DNA of 23,538 bases from Candidatus Kaiserbacteria bacterium (GCA_007117575.1 SKGH01000061.1:1-23538); one strand, 5' to 3'; counted from the stretch's first letter, positions 15,892 to 23,489 are shown. Numbers and translations: made by a program. Notes: generated by a model from the letters alone, not told the origin.

Positions 15892-15925
15892 GTATTTATT
15901 ATCAATAAAAATAAGTAATAAATAC
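15892..15925 (+). repeat. Inverted repeat upstream of frr
   Basis: GTATTTATTA (15892-15901) and TAATAAATAC (15916-15925) are perfect 10-bp arms around a 14-base AT-rich spacer. It lies about 80 bases before frr and about 15 bases after a candidate extended -10 (TGATAAACT, near 15868-15876). It may be an operator or a weak leader hairpin; there is no T-run, so it is not an ordinary terminator. Confidence 0.45.
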
Positions 15926-15958
15926 ATTTATAACGATTAAAAAAAACCGGAGTAACTA

Positions 15959-15991
15959 ATGAGTTCAAATATTTATAAATCAGACAAATGA
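15959..15991 (+). CDS. Possible 10-codon leader ORF before frr
   Basis: A tiny frame, MSSNIYKSDK then TGA, is preceded at 15950-15953 by GGAG, a rare clear Shine-Dalgarno in this window, five bases before its ATG. It ends 12 bases before the frr start. It could couple ribosome loading to frr, or be chance. Confidence 0.25.
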   Translation: MSSNIYKSDK

Positions 15992-16003
15992 ATAAACACA
16001 AAT

Positions 16004-16549
16004 ATGGATCAAAAAACTTTTGAAATGAAATGTGATGATATAGTAAAGTGGCTAGAAAAAGAATTCTCAGGTATTCGCTCAGGACAAGCAAACCCGTCTC
16101 TACTTGACAGCATAAGAGTTCCTAATTATGGAGCGCAGGTACCCTTAAATCAGGTATGTTCCATCAGTGTGGAAGACGCGCGCACTCTTCGCTTATCTGT
16201 CTGGGACGGAGGAACAATTGGGCAAATAGAAACTGCTATAAACGAATCTGATCTCGGTTTATCTCTAGTGACTGATTCCGGTGGAATAAGAGTTATTTTT
16301 CCGGAACTGACCAGCGAAAGAAGGTCTCAACTTATAAAATTAGCAAAACAAAAACTCGAGGATTCAAGGATCTCTATCAGATCTGCCAGAGATGAGATAA
16401 TGAAATATTTAGATCAACAACACAAACAAGGGGAAATAAGTGAGGACCAACGTTATGCCGGAAAAGATTTGGTGCAGAAAAAAGTAGAAGAAGTGAATCG
16501 AACTTTGGAAAATCTGTATGATAGAAAAACTGAAGAATTAAATAAATAA
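16004..16549 (+). CDS. frr: Ribosome recycling factor
   Basis: The protein has 181 residues, close to the usual ~185. It shows the RRF pattern throughout: the N-terminal helix ending in LEKEFSGIRSGQANPSLLDS, the VPNYGAQVPLNQVCSISVED beta domain, and the C-terminal helical part with RSQLIKLAKQKLEDSRISIR and SARDEIMKYLD. With EF-G it splits post-termination 70S ribosomes into subunits. The ATG at 16004 gives the normal N-terminus. In many bacteria frr sits in a pyrH-frr-uppS-cdsA-dxr-rseP run; here frr is followed directly by rseP, a contracted form of that order. An inverted repeat and a possible short leader ORF precede it. Confidence 0.95.
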   Translation: MDQKTFEMKCDDIVKWLEKEFSGIRSGQANPSLLDSIRVPNYGAQVPLNQVCSISVEDARTLRLSVWDGGTIGQIETAINESDLGLSLVTDSGGIRVIFPELTSERRSQLIKLAKQKLEDSRISIRSARDEIMKYLDQQHKQGEISEDQRYAGKDLVQKKVEEVNRTLENLYDRKTEELNK

Positions 16550-16586
16550 TCTATTTATAGATATAAATAACTGACTCTAAATAATT

Positions 16587-17684
16587 ATGTCCATACTCAT
16601 TTTTTTAGCTGTACTATTTGTACTGATACTGGTACACGAATGGGGACATTTTATAGTTGCCAAAAAAACCGGCATGCGTGTTGATGAATTCGGCATTGGT
16701 TTTCCTCCTAAACTTTTTGGCATTAAAAAAGGTGAGACTGAATATACATTTAACCTGTTTCCTATTGGTGGCTTTGTGCGTATTTTTGGTGAAAACTCGG
16801 AAGGATCCAAAGATTCGGGTGATTACGAAAAATCATTTGTAGCTAAATCGAAACTGGCACAGTCAGCCGTGCTGGTAGCCGGAGTCATCATGAACGTCAT
16901 TCTGGCTTGGTTTTTATTAGTGACAGTATTTATGGTTGGTATGCCTGTAAATGTAGATGAAGAAAACATGACTGCCAATTCCAGACTGACTATTTTGGCT
17001 GTCGCGCCTGACAGTCCGGCTGATACGGCCGGACTGTCAGCAGGAGTGACTATAAATGAAGTAAGGGCCATAGACTCTGACATGACTCTAGAAAGTTTAA
17101 CGCCGACTTCCTTTCAACAATTTACTGCAAACGTCGCCAGTGGCACTCTTTTAATTAACTACAATAAAGGAAGCACAAATCACACCGCAACAGTAACTCC
17201 GGAAGCGGGTCTCGTTGAAGGCGATGAGGATAGATATGTAATAGGTGTACATACGGCCTTAATGGAAATAGAAAAGCTGAGTTTCGGAACAGCGATTACA
17301 CAAGCCACCACTCGTACTTATGAGCTATTAGGGTTAATAGTAGTGGGTATATCAAACTTAATAAAAGAAAGCGTGATGGGTAAGGCAGATTTTACAGATG
17401 TCGCCGGTCCGGTAGGGATAGTGGGTATGATAGGTGATATGGCCAACTTCGGTTTTACCTCTTTACTTTACTTTACCGCCGTTATATCTTTAAACTTGGC
17501 TGTTATTAATCTTTTACCATTTCCCGCTTTAGATGGAGGTAGACTATTATTTGTCGCCATAGAATCTATAACCGGTCGTCAAATAGATCCAAAATGGGTA
17601 CTAAGGTTAAATGCCACTGGCTTTATATTGCTAATTCTACTGATGATCGCTATAACCTACAACGATATATTACGTCTTCTTTGA
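16587..17684 (+). CDS. rseP: RseP-family site-2 intramembrane zinc metalloprotease
   Basis: The protein has 365 residues. The zinc site HExxH is H17-E-W-G-H21 in the first membrane helix, and the third ligand is D316 in the LPFPALDGG segment (311-318). Membrane helices lie at about 1-20, 90-115, 295-312 and 343-362. A single PDZ domain covers about 130-200 (VAPDSPADTAGLSAGVTINE), compared with two in E. coli RseP. The family cleaves membrane-bound anti-sigma factors and signal-peptide remnants within the bilayer; no anti-sigma gene is in this window, so the substrate is unknown. It follows frr by 37 bases. Its last 15 bases overlap the convergent fmt gene. Confidence 0.92.
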   Translation: MSILIFLAVLFVLILVHEWGHFIVAKKTGMRVDEFGIGFPPKLFGIKKGETEYTFNLFPIGGFVRIFGENSEGSKDSGDYEKSFVAKSKLAQSAVLVAGVIMNVILAWFLLVTVFMVGMPVNVDEENMTANSRLTILAVAPDSPADTAGLSAGVTINEVRAIDSDMTLESLTPTSFQQFTANVASGTLLINYNKGSTNHTATVTPEAGLVEGDEDRYVIGVHTALMEIEKLSFGTAITQATTRTYELLGLIVVGISNLIKESVMGKADFTDVAGPVGIVGMIGDMANFGFTSLLYFTAVISLNLAVINLLPFPALDGGRLLFVAIESITGRQIDPKWVLRLNATGFILLILLMIAITYNDILRLL

Positions 17685-18581
17685 CTGCTTGATACTTTTT
17701 AGATACTCAGAGTAGGGCATGGTTTTTGCGCCGGCAGGAGTAACGGTTTTGATAACTAGAGCATCATTATTGTCAATCTCGGCATCTAAAACCTTCACTC
17801 TTCTACCTTCATGAACAAAAAAAGTACCGGGCCAACCATCACAGGCTCTGATCAGTGTCAAAGACTCAAAAGCTTTTTCCCCACTAGGCAAAGCTAAGGG
17901 GTTTAAGTCCAGTTGACCGGATGATCTATTCATTTTTTCACAAAAAGTAGCTCTATCATGGTTTTGTGGTATCGGTTTTATTTCACCCTCGCACCAAGCT
18001 GGAATAGTTTCTGCTAACAAAGACGCGCCGGCATTGACCAAAATATCATCCAAAGCAGGACCATAAGGTGGCCAATCTTCTTCTGAAATGAGAACCTTTT
18101 TTTGCGCCAATATTGGCCCGTGGTCCATTTTTTCGTCAAGCAATATGATTGTGACACCGGTTTCTCTGTCATTGTTTAAAATAGTTGCCCTTATAGGATT
18201 AGGTCCTCGCAATTTAGGCAGTAGGGAAGGATGCAGATTTATCGTCTTATATTTAGGGGTGTTTATTAACCATGTGGGTAGGATTTTTCCATACGCAAAA
18301 ACTACAAACAAATCCCATTCCTTATCAGAGATGGGTGATTCTGATGCAGAGCTGTTTAAATATTCAGGTTGCCATACCGGTATTGATTTCTCTTCAGCCC
18401 AGACCTTTACCGGGGGAGGAGTCATTACAAAACTTCTACCCTGTGGTTTATCGAGACCGGTCACTATCAATTCCGGTAGCAGGCCGGCATTTTCTAACTT
18501 ATCAAGAACCTTTACAGCTATCAGCGGTGTACCAAAAAATACAAATTTTGGATGTTTTGTGTCTTTTCTTATTATTGACAT
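17670..18581 (-). CDS. fmt: Methionyl-tRNA formyltransferase
   Basis: The protein has 303 residues, the usual length. The N-terminal formyltransferase domain has KFVFFGTPLIAVKVL and the catalytic set N115, H117 and D153 in NLHPSLLPKLRGPNPIR and DEKMDHGPIL. The C-terminal OB-like tRNA-binding domain starts near residue 205 (including RACDGWPGTFFVHEGRRVKV). It transfers a formyl group from 10-formyl-THF to initiator Met-tRNA. It is the last gene of the minus-strand run HTH-murA, priA-like, def, fmt. It starts 270 bases after def and ends tail-to-tail with rseP, overlapping by 15 bases. Confidence 0.94.
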   Translation of the reverse strand: MSIIRKDTKHPKFVFFGTPLIAVKVLDKLENAGLLPELIVTGLDKPQGRSFVMTPPPVKVWAEEKSIPVWQPEYLNSSASESPISDKEWDLFVVFAYGKILPTWLINTPKYKTINLHPSLLPKLRGPNPIRATILNNDRETGVTIILLDEKMDHGPILAQKKVLISEEDWPPYGPALDDILVNAGASLLAETIPAWCEGEIKPIPQNHDRATFCEKMNRSSGQLDLNPLALPSGEKAFESLTLIRACDGWPGTFFVHEGRRVKVLDAEIDNNDALVIKTVTPAGAKTMPYSEYLKSIKQSKKT

Positions 18582-18851
18582 TGTTAAATATATTTATTTA
18601 ATGCTTTTGCATTATTGAATTAATTTTTATATGTCGTTCACAGAAGACGGACTTAAGTTTTGCAGACATATTTTAAGCCATAAAGACTCGAAACAATTTT
18701 AACCAGTTACATTATATGCTCTTTGTGAGCTTATTTTTAGAAAGCAAAGTGGACATGAATATATACACCTTTTTTATGCAACCTAATTTTTAGGGAGCCG
18801 TTAACGACCATAAAAGCAGAAGTGCTCTTGTGGTACGACTTTAGACAGTTT
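18582..18851. other. Gap between def and fmt, no gene seen
   Basis: These 270 AT-rich bases hold no convincing ORF. Small inverted repeats occur (TGC-AAAA-GCA type near 18604-18615; GCTC/GAGC near 18719-18730), but none is followed by a proper T-run. The minus strand reads TATATT five bases before the fmt ATG, which may be its -10. A spacer this long is unusual here, where most gaps are under 150 bases. Confidence 0.4.
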
Positions 18852-19346
18852 CTAAGCTTTATCCTGCACATGTTCTGCTCTATCTACAAACAAAGTACCG
18901 TCAAGGTGGTCGCACTCATGTTGAATTATCTGCGCCAAAAGACCACCGGCGCCTCGCTCAAAAAAAATACCATTTTCATCTTGAGCTCGCAAAGTGACAT
19001 GAGTATGTCTATATACTTCACCATATTTATTGGGTACGGACAAACAACCTTCTCCAACCAGTTTTAACTTTTTAGCACACTTTATGATTGTAGGGTTTAT
19101 AGCCACAAAAGACGGTATCCTGTTTCGTTCATTACTTTGGTCTTCAACGAGAAACACTCTCTTGGAAACACCTATCTGTGGAGCGGCAATGGCGACAGCG
19201 ACAAAACCATCCACGTTATATGATTTCAAAGCAGTTTTCATGTCTTTGATCAGTTTTTTTACACTACCATTTTTAAATTCTTCCTCATCAACCGCTTCGG
19301 CCATAGTATGAAGTGCCTCATGATTTTGAGCTACTAATTTTGCCAT
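18852..19346 (-). CDS. def: Peptide deformylase
   Basis: The predicted product is 164 residues from ATG 19346; ATG 19352 or TTG 19373 would add 2 or 9. The three deformylase motifs are present in order: VAIAAPQIG (motif 1, GxGxAAxQ with the first glycines changed), EGCLS (metal ligand C101) and QHECDHLDG (H143, E144, H147). It removes the formyl group from nascent proteins, the step that pairs with Fmt, and def-fmt adjacency is widely conserved. On the minus strand TATAAAAT lies just before the ATGs; counting from it, RNA would start near 19351, favouring the ATG at 19346. The right end of repeat copy 3 lies 93 bases upstream and points towards this gene. Confidence 0.93.
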   Translation of the reverse strand: MAKLVAQNHEALHTMAEAVDEEEFKNGSVKKLIKDMKTALKSYNVDGFVAVAIAAPQIGVSKRVFLVEDQSNERNRIPSFVAINPTIIKCAKKLKLVGEGCLSVPNKYGEVYRHTHVTLRAQDENGIFFERGAGGLLAQIIQHECDHLDGTLFVDRAEHVQDKA

Positions 19347-19439
19347 ATCCATCAGTATTTTATAGTTTTCCAATGATAACTTAATAAATATACCTCAAGC
19401 TATACAAAAAAGCACGCCCTGCGATACATTACAATGATA

Positions 19440-19656
19440 CATGACTTACGCGTTTCTGATGAAGTTCGAGGCGCTGACCCAGCCCCAGTTTCCGTGATCA
19501 TTTATATTCTTTCGTGACAGACTAAAACGATTTTGGTTTATTACGTTAGTAATAAATGTTTACCGAAACTGGGGCTGGGTGAGGCGTACTTGGTGGTACA
19601 ATGAACGATTTGAGTGACGAAAGCAACAAAGAAATTCGCCAAACGCGTAAGTCCTG
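19440..19656 (-). mobile_element. MITE-like repeat, copy 3 (complete, inverted, 5-bp target duplication)
   Basis: This 217-bp element lies in the opposite orientation to copy 2. On the + strand it reads CATGACTTACGCGTTT at the start and AAACGCGTAAGTCCTG at the end, flanked on both sides by TGATA (19435-19439 and 19657-19661). The inner inverted repeat is a perfect 16-bp match here (19477-19492 with 19565-19580, ACCCAGCCCCAGTTTC and its complement). It lies between the priA-like stop and def, interrupting the usual priA-def junction. It has no ORF. Confidence 0.92.
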
Positions 19657-19670
19657 TGATAGTCAGATTT

Positions 19671-21569
19671 CTATATAATGCGATCAGGATTAACCATAAC
19701 CGCCACCGAAGGAGGTAGAGATCTTAACATATTGCACAACTGAGCATCAGGCCAACTGTCTCTGGGTATACGTATTAGACCTCGCTTTATATACTTTTCG
19801 CCAGATCCGCCAGGTGTTTGGTAGTAGAATATATCATATCCGGTCAAAATTGAATTAATAGCGTTTTCCAGATCAGAAATAAACTCCTTACTGCCGGAGA
19901 TGGTTAACAAAATGAACACATAAAAAGGTGGATAGCGCAGTTCTTCTCGAAGTTGTATTTCTTCGTTATAAAATTTACTGATTTGACCTTTGCTCACGTA
20001 ATGAATCAAAGTATCAGGTTCACCTCTGGTCTGTACTAAACTTGCTGTGTCACTCTTTTCTCGTAAAGTTAACAGTAAGGAGAGTAAATATTCGTCAGCT
20101 CGCCATGTTGATTGAGCACGAGCCGCTTCATAAGAACTGACCACCGTCAGATCTAACTTGGGTGGCAAAAAGGGTATAGCCATGTTTGTACCTAACATAA
20201 TTACCCCCTTCGTGGTGGAAAAACGTTTACTCAAGACCATTGCCTGTTTATAAGTACGGGCAGTAGTATGGTCAAAAACTATAAGCTCCGCATTAGAAAA
20301 AAACTGACGTACTTCACTTTCCAGCCACTGAATACCGATTCCTTGCTCTCTAAGACGCCAACTATTACAAATTGGGCAAACATGAGATGCCGGCACCTTC
20401 TTACCGGAGGTGTGAGAAATAAACCAACGATACTCATTGCCATTTTTAAAAGTCCTGTGTAATGAATATGGAGCGCCACTATCAGGACAGCGAAACAGAT
20501 ACCCGCAATCTCGACACAAAACCGCCGGTGCCAAACCGCGACGCGCCGCATAGATAAACACCTTACCTTTTCGGGATAAACAATTTTCTATCTCAAAACA
20601 GGTTTGTTTATTTAAGATTCTAAATTTTTTTGCCGGATCATGAGGGGCCGGTCTTTCCACAACCACCATAGGTGCGGAAAATTGAAAGCGTTGTACTTCT
20701 TCATCATAAGTTAAATACACGTCCTCTCGCCTAGCGACTTCGTCCTCGGTACGTAAAACTATGTCTCCGAGTAAAATGAATTGGCCATTTAAACGTGCGT
20801 TCGTGGTCAACATGTCGCGCTGATCAAGATACGGCCTTTGTTTTTGTTTGTAGTATGGACAACCGGCATTTTCTATGATAACCGTCTTGATATCAGGTCT
20901 TTCCAAATAGGCATAACTCCCCGTAGCTATAATAAGTATGGGTTCTTTGGTATTTATGAATTTGTCATATGATTGATCTAATTGTTTTTTAGTATGATAA
21001 CTTGAAAAAGTAACCACTCTATTTTCTATTCCGGTACTTAGACTATCAAGTACATTTGGTAAATAACTACCACTGGGAACCAGCAACCTCACTGACCCAT
21101 GTCTGGCAAAAGTCTCCCTGATCAGTGAACGATAAACTATCTGACGATAATTTGCCGTGCCGGTCAAGGTAGTTATCTCACTGGCTGTCTTCTTGTCAAA
21201 AGGTTCGCCGGAAAACGTTTTAGGGTAAGGTCGTTTTCCATTTTTAACATCGGTAGGTATCATTTCATGCAATATTGCTCCTACGGAAACCGGATAACGA
21301 GAGGACAATTCAGTGGCGGTAGCAATGAGTGTCTTCGACAATTGACCTAATTTGGTTCCACTAGGCAACTTACGTAAAGAAAAAGATGCCTTACGTAATT
21401 CGACCTTTATTGAATAAACGGGTTTATTATCAACCACTAAGGCAAGCGACTCTTTTTTTCTGACAGGCACCATAATCAAGCTACCTACTGATATCTCTGT
21501 AGACGAATAGTAAGAAAGGCGCTCAATATAAGTACTTTTCTGTAAAAGTATAACCTCAACCACATACAT
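19671..21569 (-). CDS. priA: Degenerate PriA-like protein (helicase motifs lost)
   Basis: The predicted product is 632 residues from ATG 21569 (a TTG at 21587 would add 6 but lies in the -10 element); PriA is usually ~730. The PriA order is recognisable: N-terminal 3'-end-binding domain, helicase lobes, cysteine region, C-terminal domain. However, Walker A (GxTGSGKT) reads GTANYRQ at 137-143, and Walker B DEEH before the SYKQ segment reads ENAG at 233-236, with the neighbouring YYKQKQRPYLDQRDM still aligned to PriA's SYKQ...RYHARD. The zinc region keeps C352, C355, C361, C398 and C401, but other expected cysteines are gone. ATP hydrolysis is therefore unlikely; a structural role at forks or in primosome assembly could remain. 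The reading frame is intact, so it is not a recent pseudogene. The order priA-def-fmt supports the identity. Confidence 0.8.
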   Translation of the reverse strand: MYVVEVILLQKSTYIERLSYYSSTEISVGSLIMVPVRKKESLALVVDNKPVYSIKVELRKASFSLRKLPSGTKLGQLSKTLIATATELSSRYPVSVGAILHEMIPTDVKNGKRPYPKTFSGEPFDKKTASEITTLTGTANYRQIVYRSLIRETFARHGSVRLLVPSGSYLPNVLDSLSTGIENRVVTFSSYHTKKQLDQSYDKFINTKEPILIIATGSYAYLERPDIKTVIIENAGCPYYKQKQRPYLDQRDMLTTNARLNGQFILLGDIVLRTEDEVARREDVYLTYDEEVQRFQFSAPMVVVERPAPHDPAKKFRILNKQTCFEIENCLSRKGKVFIYAARRGLAPAVLCRDCGYLFRCPDSGAPYSLHRTFKNGNEYRWFISHTSGKKVPASHVCPICNSWRLREQGIGIQWLESEVRQFFSNAELIVFDHTTARTYKQAMVLSKRFSTTKGVIMLGTNMAIPFLPPKLDLTVVSSYEAARAQSTWRADEYLLSLLLTLREKSDTASLVQTRGEPDTLIHYVSKGQISKFYNEEIQLREELRYPPFYVFILLTISGSKEFISDLENAINSILTGYDIFYYQTPGGSGEKYIKRGLIRIPRDSWPDAQLCNMLRSLPPSVAVMVNPDRII

Positions 21570-21577
21570 ATCTGAAA

Positions 21578-21586
21578 AGTATAACA
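21578..21586 (-). promoter_or_regulatory. Extended -10 promoter for the priA-like gene (leaderless)
   Basis: On the minus strand TGTTATACT fits TGn-TATAnT and ends 8 bases before the ATG at 21569. It overlaps the in-frame TTG at 21587, arguing against that start. The gap up to HTH-murA (21588-21736) shows no strong feature. Confidence 0.6.
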
Positions 21587-21736
21587 AAATAAACCTTAAT
21601 ATGTTGTTTCAGGTACAGTCACAAATAACGTCTAAAAAACTGACCTATACCACTAAAAACCTTCACTTTTTTGTCTATGAACATCATTTCGACATTAATC
21701 CCGACTTCGAAAAGAACAGATTTTATTAAGGCACAT

Positions 21737-23242
21737 TTAAAATTCGTCTAAGTAATCAATTTTGGCGCCTATTTTACGTAGTCTAATTACCATCTTTTCA
21801 TAGCCACGATTAATACTATATATATTACGTAAAACAGACTTACCTTTAGCTGCCAGCATGGCTATCAACAAAACAGACGCCGGGCGTAAAGCTGGTGGGC
21901 AGACCATTTCACTAGGTATTAGTTTAGTCGGTCCGGTTATAAAAATACGATGCGGATCAGCTAACATAGTATCGGCACCCAGTCTATCCAACTCGGTAAA
22001 GTATATAGCTCGTTTTTCATATACCCAGTCATGTATCAAGGTTTGACCCTCTGCTTGCGTGGCAATAACGGCAAAAAAAGGTACGTTATCTATGTTTAAA
22101 CCGGGGTAAGGTCTGCCGTATATTTTTTCTTCCAGAGCTTTTAAACGTGATGGCTTTATAGTTATGTCTACCAACCTTGTACGTCCATTATGGCTTTTAT
22201 ATTCCGCCCCCAACGCAAAACTTAGTCCCATCTTTTTTAACTTAAGTAGCTCTAACTCTAAGAAATCTATCGGGCAACGTGTAACAGTAAGAGTAGATCC
22301 GGTAACAATACCGGCAGTAATAAAAAACATGCTGTCGGTCGGATCCTCATCTAAGGTATAATCAATGGGTTTATTTATCTCTTTTAGACCCGTTACCTCA
22401 AGAGTGGTAGTACCCACCCCTTCAATGGTAACCCCGCAGTTTTGCAGAAAAATACACAACTCCTGCACCATGTAGTTGGCAGAGGCATATTTGATGACGG
22501 TTTTACGTGGCGTTAAAGCTGCCGCCAGGATAGCGTTCTCGGTTACGGTGTCCCCAGACTCGTACAAAATAACCTCTGCTACATGTTTTCTTTTTTTTGT
22601 TACGAAATATGCATCCTCGGTGGTCTTTATATTGATGCCAAAATTTTCTAAAGCATAAAAATGAGGCCTTACCGCCCGACTGCCCAAATGACACCCCCCC
22701 GATTGAGGCAAGGAAAAAGCGTCTAGAAAATGCGTTATTGAACCTATTAAAAGTATCATGATACGTGTTCGTCTGGCTGCTTCGTTATCAAGCTTACTCA
22801 AGTCAAATTTGGTTGGCGGAGTTATTTTAATGTCGTTTTTGATCCACTCATAACGAACCCCTATACTGACCAACACTTCCAGCAACCGATTAACCTCTTC
22901 AATGCGTGGTACTCTGCGCAAAATAGTCTGATTTCGATTAAGTAGGGAAGCGCACAATAACCCAACCGCTCCATTTTTAGACGTGTTGGTTTCAATCGTA
23001 CCCGAAAGAGGAACACCTCCTTCAATTGATAGATTGACCGATCCGGGACTAGACCCTAATAAATTACAATGCAATACGGAACTAATTTTTCGAAGCATAT
23101 CGGTAGAAACATTTTGACCACCAGCCTCAATACGAGCTACGGCACTTTGAGTCGTTTTTAACTTTTTCGCCAGATCAGTCTGGGTCATACCCATACTTTC
23201 TCGTAATCTTGCTATACGTGCCCCTATGGTTTCATTTTTCAT
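21737..23242 (-). CDS. murA: UDP-GlcNAc 1-carboxyvinyltransferase (MurA) with N-terminal XRE helix-turn-helix
   Basis: The protein has 501 residues: a normal ~425-residue MurA plus ~70 residues in front. Residues about 6-58 form an XRE/Cro-type helix-turn-helix (IARLRESMGMTQTDLAKKLK, TTQSAVARIEAGGQNVS). From about 70 the MurA fold follows, with K89-N90 of the substrate site (TNTSKNGAV) and the catalytic Cys C184 in SGGCHLGSRAVRPH, which corresponds to fosfomycin-target Cys115 of E. coli. It makes the first committed step of peptidoglycan synthesis, from PEP and UDP-GlcNAc. The fusion recurs in CPR genomes by recollection. Its promoter and first codon overlap a perfect 17-bp inverted repeat, suggesting autoregulation. 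The active-site Cys being kept suggests it is still an enzyme. It is first in the run murA, priA-like, def, fmt. Confidence 0.92.
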   Translation of the reverse strand: MKNETIGARIARLRESMGMTQTDLAKKLKTTQSAVARIEAGGQNVSTDMLRKISSVLHCNLLGSSPGSVNLSIEGGVPLSGTIETNTSKNGAVGLLCASLLNRNQTILRRVPRIEEVNRLLEVLVSIGVRYEWIKNDIKITPPTKFDLSKLDNEAARRTRIMILLIGSITHFLDAFSLPQSGGCHLGSRAVRPHFYALENFGINIKTTEDAYFVTKKRKHVAEVILYESGDTVTENAILAAALTPRKTVIKYASANYMVQELCIFLQNCGVTIEGVGTTTLEVTGLKEINKPIDYTLDEDPTDSMFFITAGIVTGSTLTVTRCPIDFLELELLKLKKMGLSFALGAEYKSHNGRTRLVDITIKPSRLKALEEKIYGRPYPGLNIDNVPFFAVIATQAEGQTLIHDWVYEKRAIYFTELDRLGADTMLADPHRIFITGPTKLIPSEMVCPPALRPASVLLIAMLAAKGKSVLRNIYSINRGYEKMVIRLRKIGAKIDYLDEF

Positions 23243-23278
23243 TCATACAGTATAGCATATCTGCTATACTGTATGAAT
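23241..23278 (-). promoter_or_regulatory. Perfect 17-bp inverted repeat overlapping the HTH-murA promoter and start
   Basis: ATTCATACAGTATAGCA (23241-23257) and its exact complement (23262-23278) flank a 4-base centre TATC. On the minus strand the inner side contains TGCTATACT, an extended -10 ending 6 bases before the murA ATG, whose last-written bases fall inside the repeat. By symmetry the + strand carries the same -10 pointing away (23262-23270). There is no T-run on either side, so it is not a terminator. A dimeric XRE repressor bound here would block the promoter; the obvious candidate is the HTH of MurA itself. Confidence 0.8.
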
Positions 23279-23333
23279 ACACTACTGTGCATTACCCACC
23301 GGTAGCGTAAAGACTGAATTTTTTTATTCCAAA

Positions 23334-23489
23334 CAGGACTTACGCGTTTGGCGAATTTCTTTGTTGCTTTCGTCACTCAAACCGTTCATTGTATCACCAA
23401 GTACGCCTCACCCAGCCCCAGTTTCCGTGATCATTTATATTCTTTCGTGACTGACTAAAACATTTTTTGGTTTATTACGTTAGAAACTG
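23334..23489 (+). mobile_element. MITE-like repeat, copy 4 (central segment inverted, right end lost)
   Basis: The left end CAGGACTTACGCGTTT and the next ~75 bases match copies 2 and 3. After the left inner arm (23410-23425) the central segment runs in the reverse direction compared with the other three copies: GTGATCATTTATATTC comes first and the TTTATTACGTTAG end last. The element then stops after GAAACTG (23483-23489), which matches the start of the right inner arm, and passes into unrelated sequence. The right terminal repeat is absent. The left flank is CCAAA; no matching target copy follows. Confidence 0.85.

Noticed and set aside
18088..18618. 176-codon plus-strand ORF
   Set aside because: It lies opposite fmt, whose formyltransferase motifs are intact, and its translation has no recognisable domain; it is an antisense shadow.
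18719..18730. GCTC/GAGC hairpin as a terminator between def and fmt
   Set aside because: The stem is only four base pairs and the following tract is interrupted.
6934..19439. Segment between inverted MITE copies 2 and 3 as a composite transposon
   Set aside because: It holds ordinary core genes (frr, rseP, fmt, def) and the two copies have different target duplications (TATAA, TGATA), so each inserted separately.
21619..21687. 22-codon minus-strand ORF (MMFIDKKVKVFSGIGQFFRR...) between murA and the priA-like gene
   Set aside because: The frame is open for about 40 codons and looks protein-like, but it has no promoter or ribosome-binding site in place and no stop-free extension with a start; too short to support.
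23241..23278. Palindrome as a transcription terminator
   Set aside because: There is no T-run on either side and it overlaps a start codon and -10 element, so an operator is the better reading.
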